DNA of 64,000 bases, taken from positions 248,001-312,000 of the forward strand of contig NZ_SJPA01000001.1 of assembly GCF_004332115.1 (NCBI RefSeq). The letters are read 5' to 3'. Under the pieces are notes generated by a model. The model saw only the letters and a program-made list of their open reading frames with translations, had not been told where the DNA came from and did no database searches. Positions 33,755 to 41,771 of this stretch are shown one piece after another; the stretch's first letter is position 1; the number at the start of each line of letters is the position of its first letter. The DNA comes from Chlorobium sp. N1. Lineage in GTDB: Bacteria; Bacteroidota; Chlorobiia; Chlorobiales; Chlorobiaceae. The translations under genes and the position numbers were made by a program.

Positions 33755-34108
33755 ATGGAATTCCGTATCGACACATCCACAGGCATGAACATCGGGATCG
33801 CAGTCCTGCCGGGGCGCATTGATGCAGCCAACAGCCCGCTCCTCCAGCAGGCCTTCCCCGAGTGGCTGAAGAAGACGTCCAATCTCGTTTTTGACTGCCG
33901 CCAACTCGACCTCCTTGACAGCAGCGGGCTCGGCGTTATCGTCTCCTGCCTGAGAAAAACAATCGAACGCCAGGGCGACCTGAAGCTTGCGGCCCTTTCC
34001 AACAGGGTGGCCATCCTGTTCGAACTGACCAAGGCCAAACGACTGTTTTCCATCCACCCCGACACCGGTGCGGCCATTCGGGCATTCAGTTCCGAAAACA
34101 AGGAGTGA
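33755..34108 (+). CDS. STAS-domain anti-sigma factor antagonist 1
   Basis: A 117-residue single STAS domain. The phosphorylation site is present in LLDSSGLGVIVSCLRKT, the helix that contacts the RsbW-like kinase. The N-terminal GIAVLPGRIDAANSPLLQQA fits RsbV/SpoIIAA. It is the first of two STAS proteins in this unit. A PP2C phosphatase (29296) and an HATPase partner (35747) are encoded nearby, giving all the parts of a partner-switch. The target need not be a sigma factor; it could be a polysaccharide enzyme or the enhancer-binding protein. The start ATG is 14 bp after the sugar transferase stop. Confidence 0.9.
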   Translation: MEFRIDTSTGMNIGIAVLPGRIDAANSPLLQQAFPEWLKKTSNLVFDCRQLDLLDSSGLGVIVSCLRKTIERQGDLKLAALSNRVAILFELTKAKRLFSIHPDTGAAIRAFSSENKE

Positions 34109-34119
34109 GCGGAGATCAC

Positions 34120-35394
34120 ATGAAGAGTCTTTTCATCGTCAGGAAGTCGGAACACGCATGGATCTGCCGGCAGTTCAGCGCAGAGCATCCGCTCCTTGTC
34201 ACGCTCTGCAACAAACCCTTCATCGAGTTTCTGCTTGACTTTGCCATCCTTGCCGGAGCCGATGCCATCCGCATCGTCAGCGACGGCCAGACGGCTCCGA
34301 TTGAAGCGTACTGCGGAAACGGCAGCCGCTGGGGCATCGACATCAGCTACGCGCATATGCGCCCGGAAGACGACCGGGAGCGGATCATGGAAAAAAACAG
34401 CCGATTCTGCTCCGAAGACAGGGTCCTCATCATCGAAGGCGTGCTTTTCATCGAACACGACAAACATGCGGACTACCGGAGCTGGCTCTCCGCACTTCCG
34501 GAAGGCGGCATCGTCGATATCGGATCCGGCTCCCTGTCAATAAGCGGTGAGCCGACGAAGGATATGGCCGTCCCTTTCCGCCCCCTCATCAGCATCCCCG
34601 CAATTGAGTGCGTCAACGACTACTTCTCTCTTTCAGCCGCAACCCTGGGAGCCGGAACCCGCTATATCCTTCCCGGATACTGCAATGAGCCCGACTGCTT
34701 CATCGGCAGGAACGTCGTCATCCAGAAAGGGGCCGAAATCAGGAAGCCCGTCATGATCGGCAACAACGTGCAGATCATGACCGGGGCCGTCATCGGCCCG
34801 GCAACCATCATCGGGAGCAACGTCATCGTCGACCGCGAAAGCACCGTCAAGGGAAGCATCCTTCTGGACAACACCTTCATCGGGGAACAGCTTGAGGTCG
34901 ACAGGAAAATCGGTGAAGGAAACCGGCTGACCGATCCGGCAAGCGGAGCGACGCTGATGATGGAAGATCCTCATCTCATGAGCGCCATCCATCAGCCGGC
35001 AGATGCCTCAGGCCTGCTGCGACAGCTCGTCCACTCACTTGCCGCAACGGCTCTCGTCCTCCTGCTCGCACTTCCATGGCTGGCGCTGCGCATGTTGCCG
35101 GCAGGACGAAGCAACCGGAACATCATCATTGAGCGCTATCCGCTGCTCTTCAGGGTGATCAGGGGTTCGATGCGGCTGATCGGAAGCCGCGGAAAGGACC
35201 GAAAGAACAGTGAAACACCCGATATGCACATCCGGCAGGCGAAACCGTCGGTCTTCGGCTATGCGGAAGCCGAACAGTGGCCGGAAACCGACAGCGACGC
35301 ATTGATCGTCGACCACTATTACACGCGCCACGCCAGTCCGCTGAAGGATATCGGCCTGGCCATCAAGGCACTCATCAACCCCAAAACCTTCTGA
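34120..35394 (+). CDS. Nucleotidyltransferase/left-handed beta-helix protein with vestigial sugar-transferase tail
   Basis: A 424-residue protein with three parts. Residues 1-150 look like a GT-A type nucleotidyltransferase without a clear Gly-rich signature (PLLVTLCNKPFIEFLLDFAI is the recognisable helix). Residues 190-265 form hexapeptide repeats, as in IGRNVVIQKGAEIRKPVMIG. At 300-322 there is one hydrophobic helix, then IRGSMRLIGS (about 347) and HYYTRHASPLKDIGL (about 397). The last two align with the end of the sugar transferase at 33021, but its catalytic middle is missing. ATG 34120 has GGAG at a good distance; a GTG at 34105 overlaps the previous stop. It may supply or present a nucleotide sugar to the priming transferase. 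Confidence 0.72.
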   Translation: MKSLFIVRKSEHAWICRQFSAEHPLLVTLCNKPFIEFLLDFAILAGADAIRIVSDGQTAPIEAYCGNGSRWGIDISYAHMRPEDDRERIMEKNSRFCSEDRVLIIEGVLFIEHDKHADYRSWLSALPEGGIVDIGSGSLSISGEPTKDMAVPFRPLISIPAIECVNDYFSLSAATLGAGTRYILPGYCNEPDCFIGRNVVIQKGAEIRKPVMIGNNVQIMTGAVIGPATIIGSNVIVDRESTVKGSILLDNTFIGEQLEVDRKIGEGNRLTDPASGATLMMEDPHLMSAIHQPADASGLLRQLVHSLAATALVLLLALPWLALRMLPAGRSNRNIIIERYPLLFRVIRGSMRLIGSRGKDRKNSETPDMHIRQAKPSVFGYAEAEQWPETDSDALIVDHYYTRHASPLKDIGLAIKALINPKTF

Positions 35395-35406
35395 CAAGGA
35401 ACGCCC

Positions 35407-35730
35407 ATGAACATTGTCGAAACCGCCCGGAACGGGGCCACCGTCATTTCTCTGGAAGGGATACTCAACGCCGCCGCGGCTCCGCAGCTCAAGGCCCACC
35501 TCGAGAACTCGGATCCGGCAAGCCCGACGGTCATAGACCTGACAAACGTCGAGTTCATCGACAGCAGCGGGCTCGGTGCCCTGGTCGGGTTCCTTCGCAA
35601 AAAGAAAACCGGCAGCGGCTCATTGAAACTGGCCAACCTGAACAACCGCGTCAAAAGGGTTTTCGAAATCACCCAGGCATACAGCCTGTTCGATGTCTAC
35701 GACGACCTGGAAGCCGCCATAGGGAAATAA
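35407..35730 (+). CDS. STAS-domain anti-sigma factor antagonist 2
   Basis: A 107-residue STAS protein with the intact motif VEFIDSSGLGALVGFLRKK, hence a phosphorylatable Ser, and GATVISLEGILNAAAAPQLK at the start. It is related to, but clearly different from, the STAS protein at 33755. It starts 12 bp after the nucleotidyltransferase-like gene and is followed 16 bp later by the RsbW-like gene. Two antagonists for one kinase suggest that the switch integrates two inputs or has two outputs. Confidence 0.9.
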   Translation: MNIVETARNGATVISLEGILNAAAAPQLKAHLENSDPASPTVIDLTNVEFIDSSGLGALVGFLRKKKTGSGSLKLANLNNRVKRVFEITQAYSLFDVYDDLEAAIGK

Positions 35731-35746
35731 CGACACCGAAACCACC

Positions 35747-36169
35747 ATGACAACAATGCTCACGGCAACGCTACGGGCAGAGCTGGCCAACATCCGGATC
35801 GCTGCGAACCTGGCCCGCTCGAGCGCGGAAGTCTTTGCCAATACCCATGGGTTCACCGGAAACATCGCTGAATTCGCCCATGCGTTCGAACTCTCCGTAA
35901 GCGAAGCCTTCACCAACGCCGTCCGTTACGGGGATCCGTCAAACGCCGATGCCGTGGTGCATATCTCCATCGAAAGCGGGCCCGGCAGCATAACGATAAC
36001 CGTCAAGGACAACAACCCCCCGTTCGACCCGGCCCCGCCAACCCCTGAAATCCAGGGCTATCCCGAGGGAGGGTTCGGCCTGTTCATCATCGGCAAACTG
36101 ATGGACGAGGTCAAATGCGAACACGAGGGGGGGGGCAACACGCTTGCAATGACGAAACATATCGGGTAG
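35747..36169 (+). CDS. RsbW-like serine kinase/anti-sigma factor (HATPase_c_2)
   Basis: A 140-residue GHKL ATPase. The N box is ELSVSEAFTNAVRYG. The G1 box is VKDNNPPFDP, with the Asp replaced by the less usual context DNNPPFD. The G2 box is EGGFGLFIIGKLMDEV. These proteins phosphorylate STAS antagonists and sequester a partner when the antagonist is phosphorylated. No alternative sigma factor of the SigB/SigF type is in the window, so the sequestered partner is unknown. Candidates are the sigma-54 activator or the receiver-like protein of this locus. The next gene begins 3 bp after its stop. Confidence 0.88.
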   Translation: MTTMLTATLRAELANIRIAANLARSSAEVFANTHGFTGNIAEFAHAFELSVSEAFTNAVRYGDPSNADAVVHISIESGPGSITITVKDNNPPFDPAPPTPEIQGYPEGGFGLFIIGKLMDEVKCEHEGGGNTLAMTKHIG

Positions 36170-36172
36170 ACC

Positions 36173-37171
36173 ATGAAGCAGCCCACCCCCAATCCCATGG
36201 TATCGGTACTCGTCGTCAGTTACAACACGAAGGATATCCTCCGCAACTGCCTGCAGGCACTGCTGGCCAACAGCACGGGCGTGCTGATGGAGGTTCTGGT
36301 CGTCGACAACGACTCCATGGATGGATCGGCAGCCATGGTGCATGATGAATTCCCGGACGTCAGGCTCATCGACAACCATGTCAACAGCGGGTTCGCCGCC
36401 GCCAACAACCAGGCATACAGGGTGGCAGAAGGTGACTACATCCTCCTGCTCAACCCCGATGCCTACGTCAGGGAAGGCTCAGTCGCAAACGCCGTGGCGT
36501 TCATGGAACAGACTCCGGAATGCGGCCTCTGCGGAGGAAAGATCATCTCGCCCGAAGGCCGGCTCGAGCCATCCGCCCGACGATTCCCGTCGGTTCGATC
36601 GAAACTGCTGACCATCTCCGGCATCAGCGGGAAACATCCCGACTCCCCCATCCTCAACCGCCATGAATTCGGCGGGTTCAAGCACGACCGCCCAATGGAG
36701 GTGGACTGGGTACCGGGAACCTTCACCATCATCCGCCGCAGCATGCTCGAAACGATCGGGTTCTTCGACGAGCGCTTCTACCTCTATTATGAAGAGACCG
36801 ACCTCTGCCGACGGGCGAAAAAGGCCGGATGGAAGGTATTCTTCATCCCCACGGCCGAAGTCATGCACATCGGCGGCGCCTGCAGCAAGACAAGAAAGGA
36901 AAAGACCTTCGACGAAGGGGCCTCACAGGTCCTCTCCTTCCGGCTCCGCAGCGAGTGCCTCTACTACAGGAAAAACCACGGGGCCTCGATGCTGTTGGCC
37001 ACAACAGGGCTGGAACTCTTCTGGAACCTCCTGATCTTCATAAAGAACCTGGCCGTTCCCTCGAAAGAAGCGCAAAGAAAACGCAGCGCATCGATCGGCA
37101 ACGGCAGACAGATCCTCAAAGCGCTCCGGGACACACGCTTCGGAGCCGTTGCACCGCCAACCCCCTGGTGA
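36173..37171 (+). CDS. Glycosyltransferase family 2 (rhamnosyltransferase-like)
   Basis: A 332-residue GT-A enzyme. The N-terminal part carries VSVLVVSYNTKDILRNCLQ, then VDNDSMDGSAAMV, LLNPDAYVREGSV (DxD-like), and VDWVPGTFTIIRRSMLETIG with FFDERFYLYYEETDLCRRA further on. The last motif, with ExDLC, is typical of the WcaA/WbbL-type rhamnosyltransferases. A hydrophobic stretch near residues 270-295 may anchor it. It adds a sugar to the lipid-linked repeat unit on the cytoplasmic side. Sugar and linkage cannot be determined. Confidence 0.9.
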   Translation: MKQPTPNPMVSVLVVSYNTKDILRNCLQALLANSTGVLMEVLVVDNDSMDGSAAMVHDEFPDVRLIDNHVNSGFAAANNQAYRVAEGDYILLLNPDAYVREGSVANAVAFMEQTPECGLCGGKIISPEGRLEPSARRFPSVRSKLLTISGISGKHPDSPILNRHEFGGFKHDRPMEVDWVPGTFTIIRRSMLETIGFFDERFYLYYEETDLCRRAKKAGWKVFFIPTAEVMHIGGACSKTRKEKTFDEGASQVLSFRLRSECLYYRKNHGASMLLATTGLELFWNLLIFIKNLAVPSKEAQRKRSASIGNGRQILKALRDTRFGAVAPPTPW

Positions 37172-37705
37172 ATGATGGGCATGCTCAACGACATCCGCCA
37201 GGACCTGGCAACGTACGGCGGAGACTGGGGCGCCCAGGGATTCTGGGTCATGCTTGTCTACCGCTTCGGACGCTGGCGCTACACGATCGGCAACCCCATA
37301 ATACGGAAACCGTTTTCACTCCTTTACCATGTCCTGTATAAAGGTGCACAGATCCTTACCGGCATCGAGCTCCCCTGCGAGGTCCCTGTAGGCAAAGGGT
37401 TCAGGATAGACCACTTCGGCGACATCATCATCAGCGGCTACGCCAGCTTCGGTGACAACTGCGTGATCCGCAACGGCGTCACCGTCGGGCTCAAGAACAT
37501 CGAGGAAAAGGCCGCTCCCGCCATCGGCAGCAACGTCAGCATCGGAGCAGGCGCCAAAATCCTTGGCAGGATCACCATCGGAAACAACGTCGACATCGGC
37601 GCCAATGCCGTCGTGCTGCAATCCGTCCCCGACAATTCCCTTGCAGTCGGGATTCCGGCCCGCATCCTGCCGAAGGAAAAGACGCCGACCGGCCTGTCAC
37701 TATGA
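37172..37705 (+). CDS. Serine acetyltransferase-like LbH acyltransferase 1
   Basis: A 177-residue protein of the CysE/WcaB type. A helical N-terminus (GFWVMLVYRFGRWRY) is followed by a left-handed beta-helix (about 70-165) with VGKGFRIDHFGDIIISG, CVIRNGVTVGLKN and VSIGAGAKILGRITIGN. The conserved His sits in IDHFGD. In polysaccharide loci such proteins O-acetylate sugars from acetyl-CoA. The ATG follows the previous stop without a gap. The palindrome U2 overlaps its stop codon, so the next unit begins here. Confidence 0.88.
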   Translation: MMGMLNDIRQDLATYGGDWGAQGFWVMLVYRFGRWRYTIGNPIIRKPFSLLYHVLYKGAQILTGIELPCEVPVGKGFRIDHFGDIIISGYASFGDNCVIRNGVTVGLKNIEEKAAPAIGSNVSIGAGAKILGRITIGNNVDIGANAVVLQSVPDNSLAVGIPARILPKEKTPTGLSL

Positions 37706-37708
37706 GAG
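37694..37708 (+). promoter_or_regulatory. Candidate enhancer site U2
   Basis: CTGTCACTATGAGAG, a close match to CT(G/C)TCA-N3-TGAGAG. It covers the stop codon of the preceding acetyltransferase gene and is centred 103 bp upstream of promoter P2. Confidence 0.65.
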
Positions 37709-37803
37709 CAAAACGGGCATACGCGGTTCTTGCAGCCATTACAACGGAAGGAAAAGCACTCCGGAACGAAGGCGTTACCGGGAACAAACCGGCCGGCAGC
37801 ACA

Positions 37804-37818
37804 TGGCACGGATTTTGC
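37804..37818 (+). promoter_or_regulatory. Sigma-54 promoter P2
   Basis: TGGCACGGATTTTGC is a near-perfect -24/-12 promoter. It lies 42 bp before the export gene at 37860 and would drive that unit to 44534. Confidence 0.88.
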
Positions 37819-37859
37819 CTATAGCACAAGAGCAATAAAGGAACCCTCACCCCCCAACC

Positions 37860-38945
37860 ATGCAACGAACACCGTCAGCCCCAATGATGCGCACTCACGG
37901 CCTTCCGGCCGTCATGGGATTGTCGCTTTTGTTCCTGCTCGCCTCATGCGGCGGCATCTCCCCCAAGCCGACCCGTACGCCCGTCCCCAATGCCCCGGGA
38001 CGAGACTTCAGCATGAAGCTGCCCGCAAAGACGCCGACATTCACGAAAAAAGAGGAGCTCATGAAGGCTGAAGAGGAAAGCGGCCCTTTCGAATACCGTC
38101 TTGGACCGGGAGACATCATCGGCCTCAAGGTCTGGCGGCGCCCTGAACTCTCCGAAGAAAGGCTCATCGTCTCACCCGACGGATTCATTGCCGCCCCGAG
38201 GGTCGGAATGATCAGCGTCGTCGGCAAAACGCCCGAAGAGATTAAAAGCGCCATCACAAAAAAGCTTGAAATCCTTTATATCAACCCCGAGGTCACCATC
38301 CAGGTCCATGAATTCCTGAACAACAAGGCTTACGTACTCGGCAACGTGAACAGCCCCGGAATGGTAAGGTTCACAGGACGGGGCAGCCTTCTTGAAGGAC
38401 TATCGCTAGCAGGAGGAGTGCCCAAGGATGACAGGATGACGCGCTGCTCCATCATCAGGGGCAGCAGCCAGGTCATCTGGATAGACCTGCAGGATCTGCT
38501 CAACAATGGCAACATGAGCCTGAACGCCCCCATCCGCAACAACGACATCATCTACGTCCCGGAACGCGCAAACGAAATGGTCTATGTCATGGGTGAGGTC
38601 AAGTCGCCCGGAGCCATTCAGCTGCATTCGGGAATGAGCGTGCTCAAGGCCGTCATGATGGCCGGCGGCATGTCGCGCAAGGCAAATGGGGAAAAGGTCT
38701 TCATCATCCGTCAGCAGGAGGTCAACGGAAGCGTGGTGGAGGTCAACCTGGAGAACCTGATCGAACAGGCCGACTTCAGCAAGAACTACACCCTCATGGC
38801 CGACGACATCGTTTACGTCAGCCCAAGCGGCATGGCGAAGTTCAATTACTCGATCGAAGACATCATGCCGGCCCTGCAGATCATCAACCTGGGAACGTCT
38901 GCGGTGAACTCCGTCAATTCAACCATTGTCATCCCGGCTCCTTAG
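37860..38945 (+). CDS. Polysaccharide export lipoprotein (Wza-like, SLBB)
   Basis: A 361-residue outer-membrane export protein. Residues 1-32 are a lipoprotein signal with LFLLASCGG (cleavage before Cys). The Poly_export domain (about 75-160) has YRLGPGDIIGLKVWRRPEL and ISVVGKTPEEIKSAI. Two SLBB domains follow (about 160-245 and 245-330; KAYVLGNVNSPGMVRF and MVYVMGEVKSPGAIQL). The C-terminal region lacks the long amphipathic helix known for Wza but ends with a hydrophobic stretch. It forms the channel or secretin-like collar for export, working with the Wzz-type protein coded next. The first gene after P2. Confidence 0.93.
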   Translation: MQRTPSAPMMRTHGLPAVMGLSLLFLLASCGGISPKPTRTPVPNAPGRDFSMKLPAKTPTFTKKEELMKAEEESGPFEYRLGPGDIIGLKVWRRPELSEERLIVSPDGFIAAPRVGMISVVGKTPEEIKSAITKKLEILYINPEVTIQVHEFLNNKAYVLGNVNSPGMVRFTGRGSLLEGLSLAGGVPKDDRMTRCSIIRGSSQVIWIDLQDLLNNGNMSLNAPIRNNDIIYVPERANEMVYVMGEVKSPGAIQLHSGMSVLKAVMMAGGMSRKANGEKVFIIRQQEVNGSVVEVNLENLIEQADFSKNYTLMADDIVYVSPSGMAKFNYSIEDIMPALQIINLGTSAVNSVNSTIVIPAP

Positions 38946-38967
38946 CGGCCGGGATCCCCCTCTGCAC

Positions 38968-41223
38968 ATGCTGAAAGATCAGGCCACAGGAAAACCCCTG
39001 CCGCTGGGCAAACCCAAAAAGGCGTTCGATGTCTTAGGCTTCGTCAGCCGATACGGACTGTTCATCGTCCTGCTCGGCGGATTCCTCTTCGCCATGCTGA
39101 CGCCGCTGATCTTCGTCGTCAAGAAACCCTACTATGAAGTCCATGCACTCATGCGGGTCGATCCCATTGTACCGACACTCTTCAGCAGCACCGAGCAATC
39201 ATCCATCGTGTCTTATTATGCACGGTACATGAATACGACCGCCACGGCGATGACGACGATCGACATCCTGGAGAAATCGTTGACGGCGATGGAGCCGGAA
39301 AAACGAGAAGCCCTCTTTCCCAAAGGGCTCCCCATGAAAACCTGTGCGGCAATCCTTCAGGGCATCGTAGCGGTCACTCCTGACGGACGCTCACATGTGC
39401 TTGACCTGAAGATATCCGGAAGCAAGCCCGACGGCCTTGCCGAATTCCTCAATGCGCTCATGCAGACCTACATGGAGGAAACCCGAAAAAACGACAACAA
39501 TTCAAGCACAGAAAGGCTCCGGTTTCTCTACGCGCAGAAAAACGTCATCACCAGGGAAATGTCGACAATCCAGAACGATCTCGACAGCCTGACCAGGGAT
39601 ATCGGCACCTCATCGTTTTCAGAACCCTTCAACTTTGCGGCAAAAAGCAGGGACAACCTTCTGTTTACCTACAACAACGCAATGAATGAACGGCTTTCAG
39701 CCGAGGCAGAATACGAAGCGATCCTCAGGACAAACACGGAGCTGAAAAAGATCTCGGTCGAGCCGCTGGTCAATGAAATCGTCCTGAACAGCACAGCCCT
39801 TGCAAGTACGGACTCCTGGACCTACCAGCAGCTTCAGCAGATGCGGAGCACCACCGACGGCCTGACAGAAGTCAACCCTGAACGGATTTCCGTCGAAGGG
39901 AGAATGCAATCGATGAAAGAGTATGCAACGGATCTGCGCAACGACGTGCGCAAAAATGCCCGCCAGGTCATTATCGGCAAACGGGACATCGAGATGGAAA
40001 AATCTCTTATCACAGCAAAAAACACCTACGAGACGAACAAGTCCAGAGAAGACACCCTCCGTCTAGCCATGGACAGGACCGGCAAGGAGGCGCAACGGAT
40101 CTCGATCGGCATACACAAGGGAGAATACCTGACAGCCAGCTGGCAGAATAAATTCGACCTGCTGAACAACATCGAAAAGCGCATTACGGAAATAGAAATC
40201 GAAAAAAAAGCCCCGCTACGCATCTCGGTTCTCTCTGAGGCGCGGACCCCGGGTCAGCCGCTCAAGTCGAACATCAACAAAATCACCCTGATGCTGCTGT
40301 TCGGCAGTTTTGGCCTGGTCGGCGCCGCCTTTGCCGCATTCGAGGTCTTTGACGAAACAATCCGCAAAAGCGGGGATATCAAGCAGGCGCTCGGTCATCC
40401 CCCGATACAGACCATCGTCAACATCAGAACACCGAATGCCGGAGATGAGATGCGCTACAGCATCGCTCCAGACGACTTCCGCGCACATCAGATCGGCAAC
40501 CTTGCCATCAAGCTCTATCACGAAAAGGAAGTCGCAAACTCACGCATCATCCTCTTCACCGGAACGGACAAGGGGGTCGGCTCCTCTTCAATTACCGTAA
40601 GCTGCGCCAAAGCACTCTCGCAGCTTGCCGAAAAAATCCTCATCATTGACGCAGACCTTGAAGCCGCCCCGGTAGCAGAAAGTGCTGAATTCCAGATCAT
40701 CCTGCCCGGCCTCTGCGATTACCTCTCGGGCAGCCACTCGCTCGAAGAGAGCATCATCACCACGGAGGGAGAGAACATCGATATGATGTATGCCGGCAAC
40801 CTTACCGGCAAAGCCATTCCGCGACAGAAAATCCGCGAGCTTTTCGAGCAACTGAAGCAGACCTACGACTTCATCTGCGTCGATGGCGCTCCGCTGCTCG
40901 AAAGCCACATGACAGAACATCTGGCCATTCATGCCGATATTGTCGCCCTCATTGCCCTCGGAGACAGCTCCAAATTCAGTGACCTGAAAAAATCGGCAGA
41001 GCTGCTTGTCATGCTCGGAGTCCCGACGATCGCCCCGATCCTCAATTTCGGCGGCAACCGCAAAACGCTCTCCGTGGTCGAAATGTTCGACAATCCTCCG
41101 GCGCTCCTGAAAAAGTTACTTTCCGAGAAAGTCAGACAGTCCATCAAGAAACAGGCTTTCGGGTTGCAACTGATAGACCGGATCCTCAAAAAAGCAGAAC
41201 AGTTCGAACAGCAAAAAAAATGA
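38968..41223 (+). CDS. Wzz/BY-kinase-like co-polymerase with degraded P-loop
   Basis: A 751-residue inner-membrane protein. The Wzz part has a helix at about 25-55 (YGLFIVLLGGFLFAMLTPLI), a long periplasmic coiled coil and a second helix near 432-450. The cytoplasmic part (from about 470) is BY-kinase-like: IILFTGTDKGVGSSSITV at about 530, ILIIDADLEAAPVAES, and FICVDGAPLLESH. The P-loop Lys is Ser (GSSS for GKST), and no tyrosine cluster is seen at the C-terminus (AEQFEQQKK). So chain-length control is likely and kinase activity doubtful. ATG 38968 is chosen over 38926, which overlaps the export gene and adds a polar stretch. The stop overlaps the next ATG. Confidence 0.9.
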   Translation: MLKDQATGKPLPLGKPKKAFDVLGFVSRYGLFIVLLGGFLFAMLTPLIFVVKKPYYEVHALMRVDPIVPTLFSSTEQSSIVSYYARYMNTTATAMTTIDILEKSLTAMEPEKREALFPKGLPMKTCAAILQGIVAVTPDGRSHVLDLKISGSKPDGLAEFLNALMQTYMEETRKNDNNSSTERLRFLYAQKNVITREMSTIQNDLDSLTRDIGTSSFSEPFNFAAKSRDNLLFTYNNAMNERLSAEAEYEAILRTNTELKKISVEPLVNEIVLNSTALASTDSWTYQQLQQMRSTTDGLTEVNPERISVEGRMQSMKEYATDLRNDVRKNARQVIIGKRDIEMEKSLITAKNTYETNKSREDTLRLAMDRTGKEAQRISIGIHKGEYLTASWQNKFDLLNNIEKRITEIEIEKKAPLRISVLSEARTPGQPLKSNINKITLMLLFGSFGLVGAAFAAFEVFDETIRKSGDIKQALGHPPIQTIVNIRTPNAGDEMRYSIAPDDFRAHQIGNLAIKLYHEKEVANSRIILFTGTDKGVGSSSITVSCAKALSQLAEKILIIDADLEAAPVAESAEFQIILPGLCDYLSGSHSLEESIITTEGENIDMMYAGNLTGKAIPRQKIRELFEQLKQTYDFICVDGAPLLESHMTEHLAIHADIVALIALGDSSKFSDLKKSAELLVMLGVPTIAPILNFGGNRKTLSVVEMFDNPPALLKKLLSEKVRQSIKKQAFGLQLIDRILKKAEQFEQQKK

Positions 41224-41771
41224 TGCGCCAAAACGGCAGAGAGCACGGTACGGGCAAGGAGGCCATTTCGGCAACAACCCCCGACTGGGCAAGAGAACAG
41301 CCTTCTCGGGGCAGGTATGAACCCGGAAAGTACCTCCTCGCCTCGATCAGGCGCTACCAGCACCTGCAGAGCACAGGCGCCGCTGGGAAACTGCTTTCGA
41401 AACTGGCCGTACTGCAGCATCGATTCTGGAGCGCCGTCTGCGGCGCAGACATTCCCATCAATACGAAAATAGGCGGAGGACTTCTCATACCCCATCCCAA
41501 CGGAATCGTCATCCATCCTGAAACCCTTATCGGCCCGAACTGCCTCATCATGCAGCAGGTCACCATCGGCACGAACGGCAAGAGCCCCCAGGCTCCCGTC
41601 ATAGAGGGCCATGTCGATATAGGAGCAGGTGCGAAAGTTCTCGGAGCCGTTCGCCTGGGTGCACATTCGCGCATCGGGGCCAATGCTGTTGTCCTCAAGG
41701 ACATACCGGCAGGCTCAACAGCTGTCGGCATTCCGGCAGTCCCCCTCACTGAAGCCCCCCCCGAATCATGA
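41220..41771 (+). CDS. Serine acetyltransferase-like LbH acyltransferase 2
   Basis: A 183-residue CysE-like protein. The N-terminal third is helical and basic (YLLASIRRYQHLQS). The left-handed beta-helix has INTKIGGGLLIPHPNGIVIH with two His, then CLIMQQVTIGTNGKS and VDIGAGAKVLGAVRLGAHS. It overlaps the Wzz gene by 4 bp (ATGA) and the next membrane protein gene by 4 bp, so all three are translationally coupled. It probably acetylates a sugar of the polymer. It differs from the acetyltransferase at 37172 in its N-terminal half. Confidence 0.88.
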   Translation: MMRQNGREHGTGKEAISATTPDWAREQPSRGRYEPGKYLLASIRRYQHLQSTGAAGKLLSKLAVLQHRFWSAVCGADIPINTKIGGGLLIPHPNGIVIHPETLIGPNCLIMQQVTIGTNGKSPQAPVIEGHVDIGAGAKVLGAVRLGAHSRIGANAVVLKDIPAGSTAVGIPAVPLTEAPPES

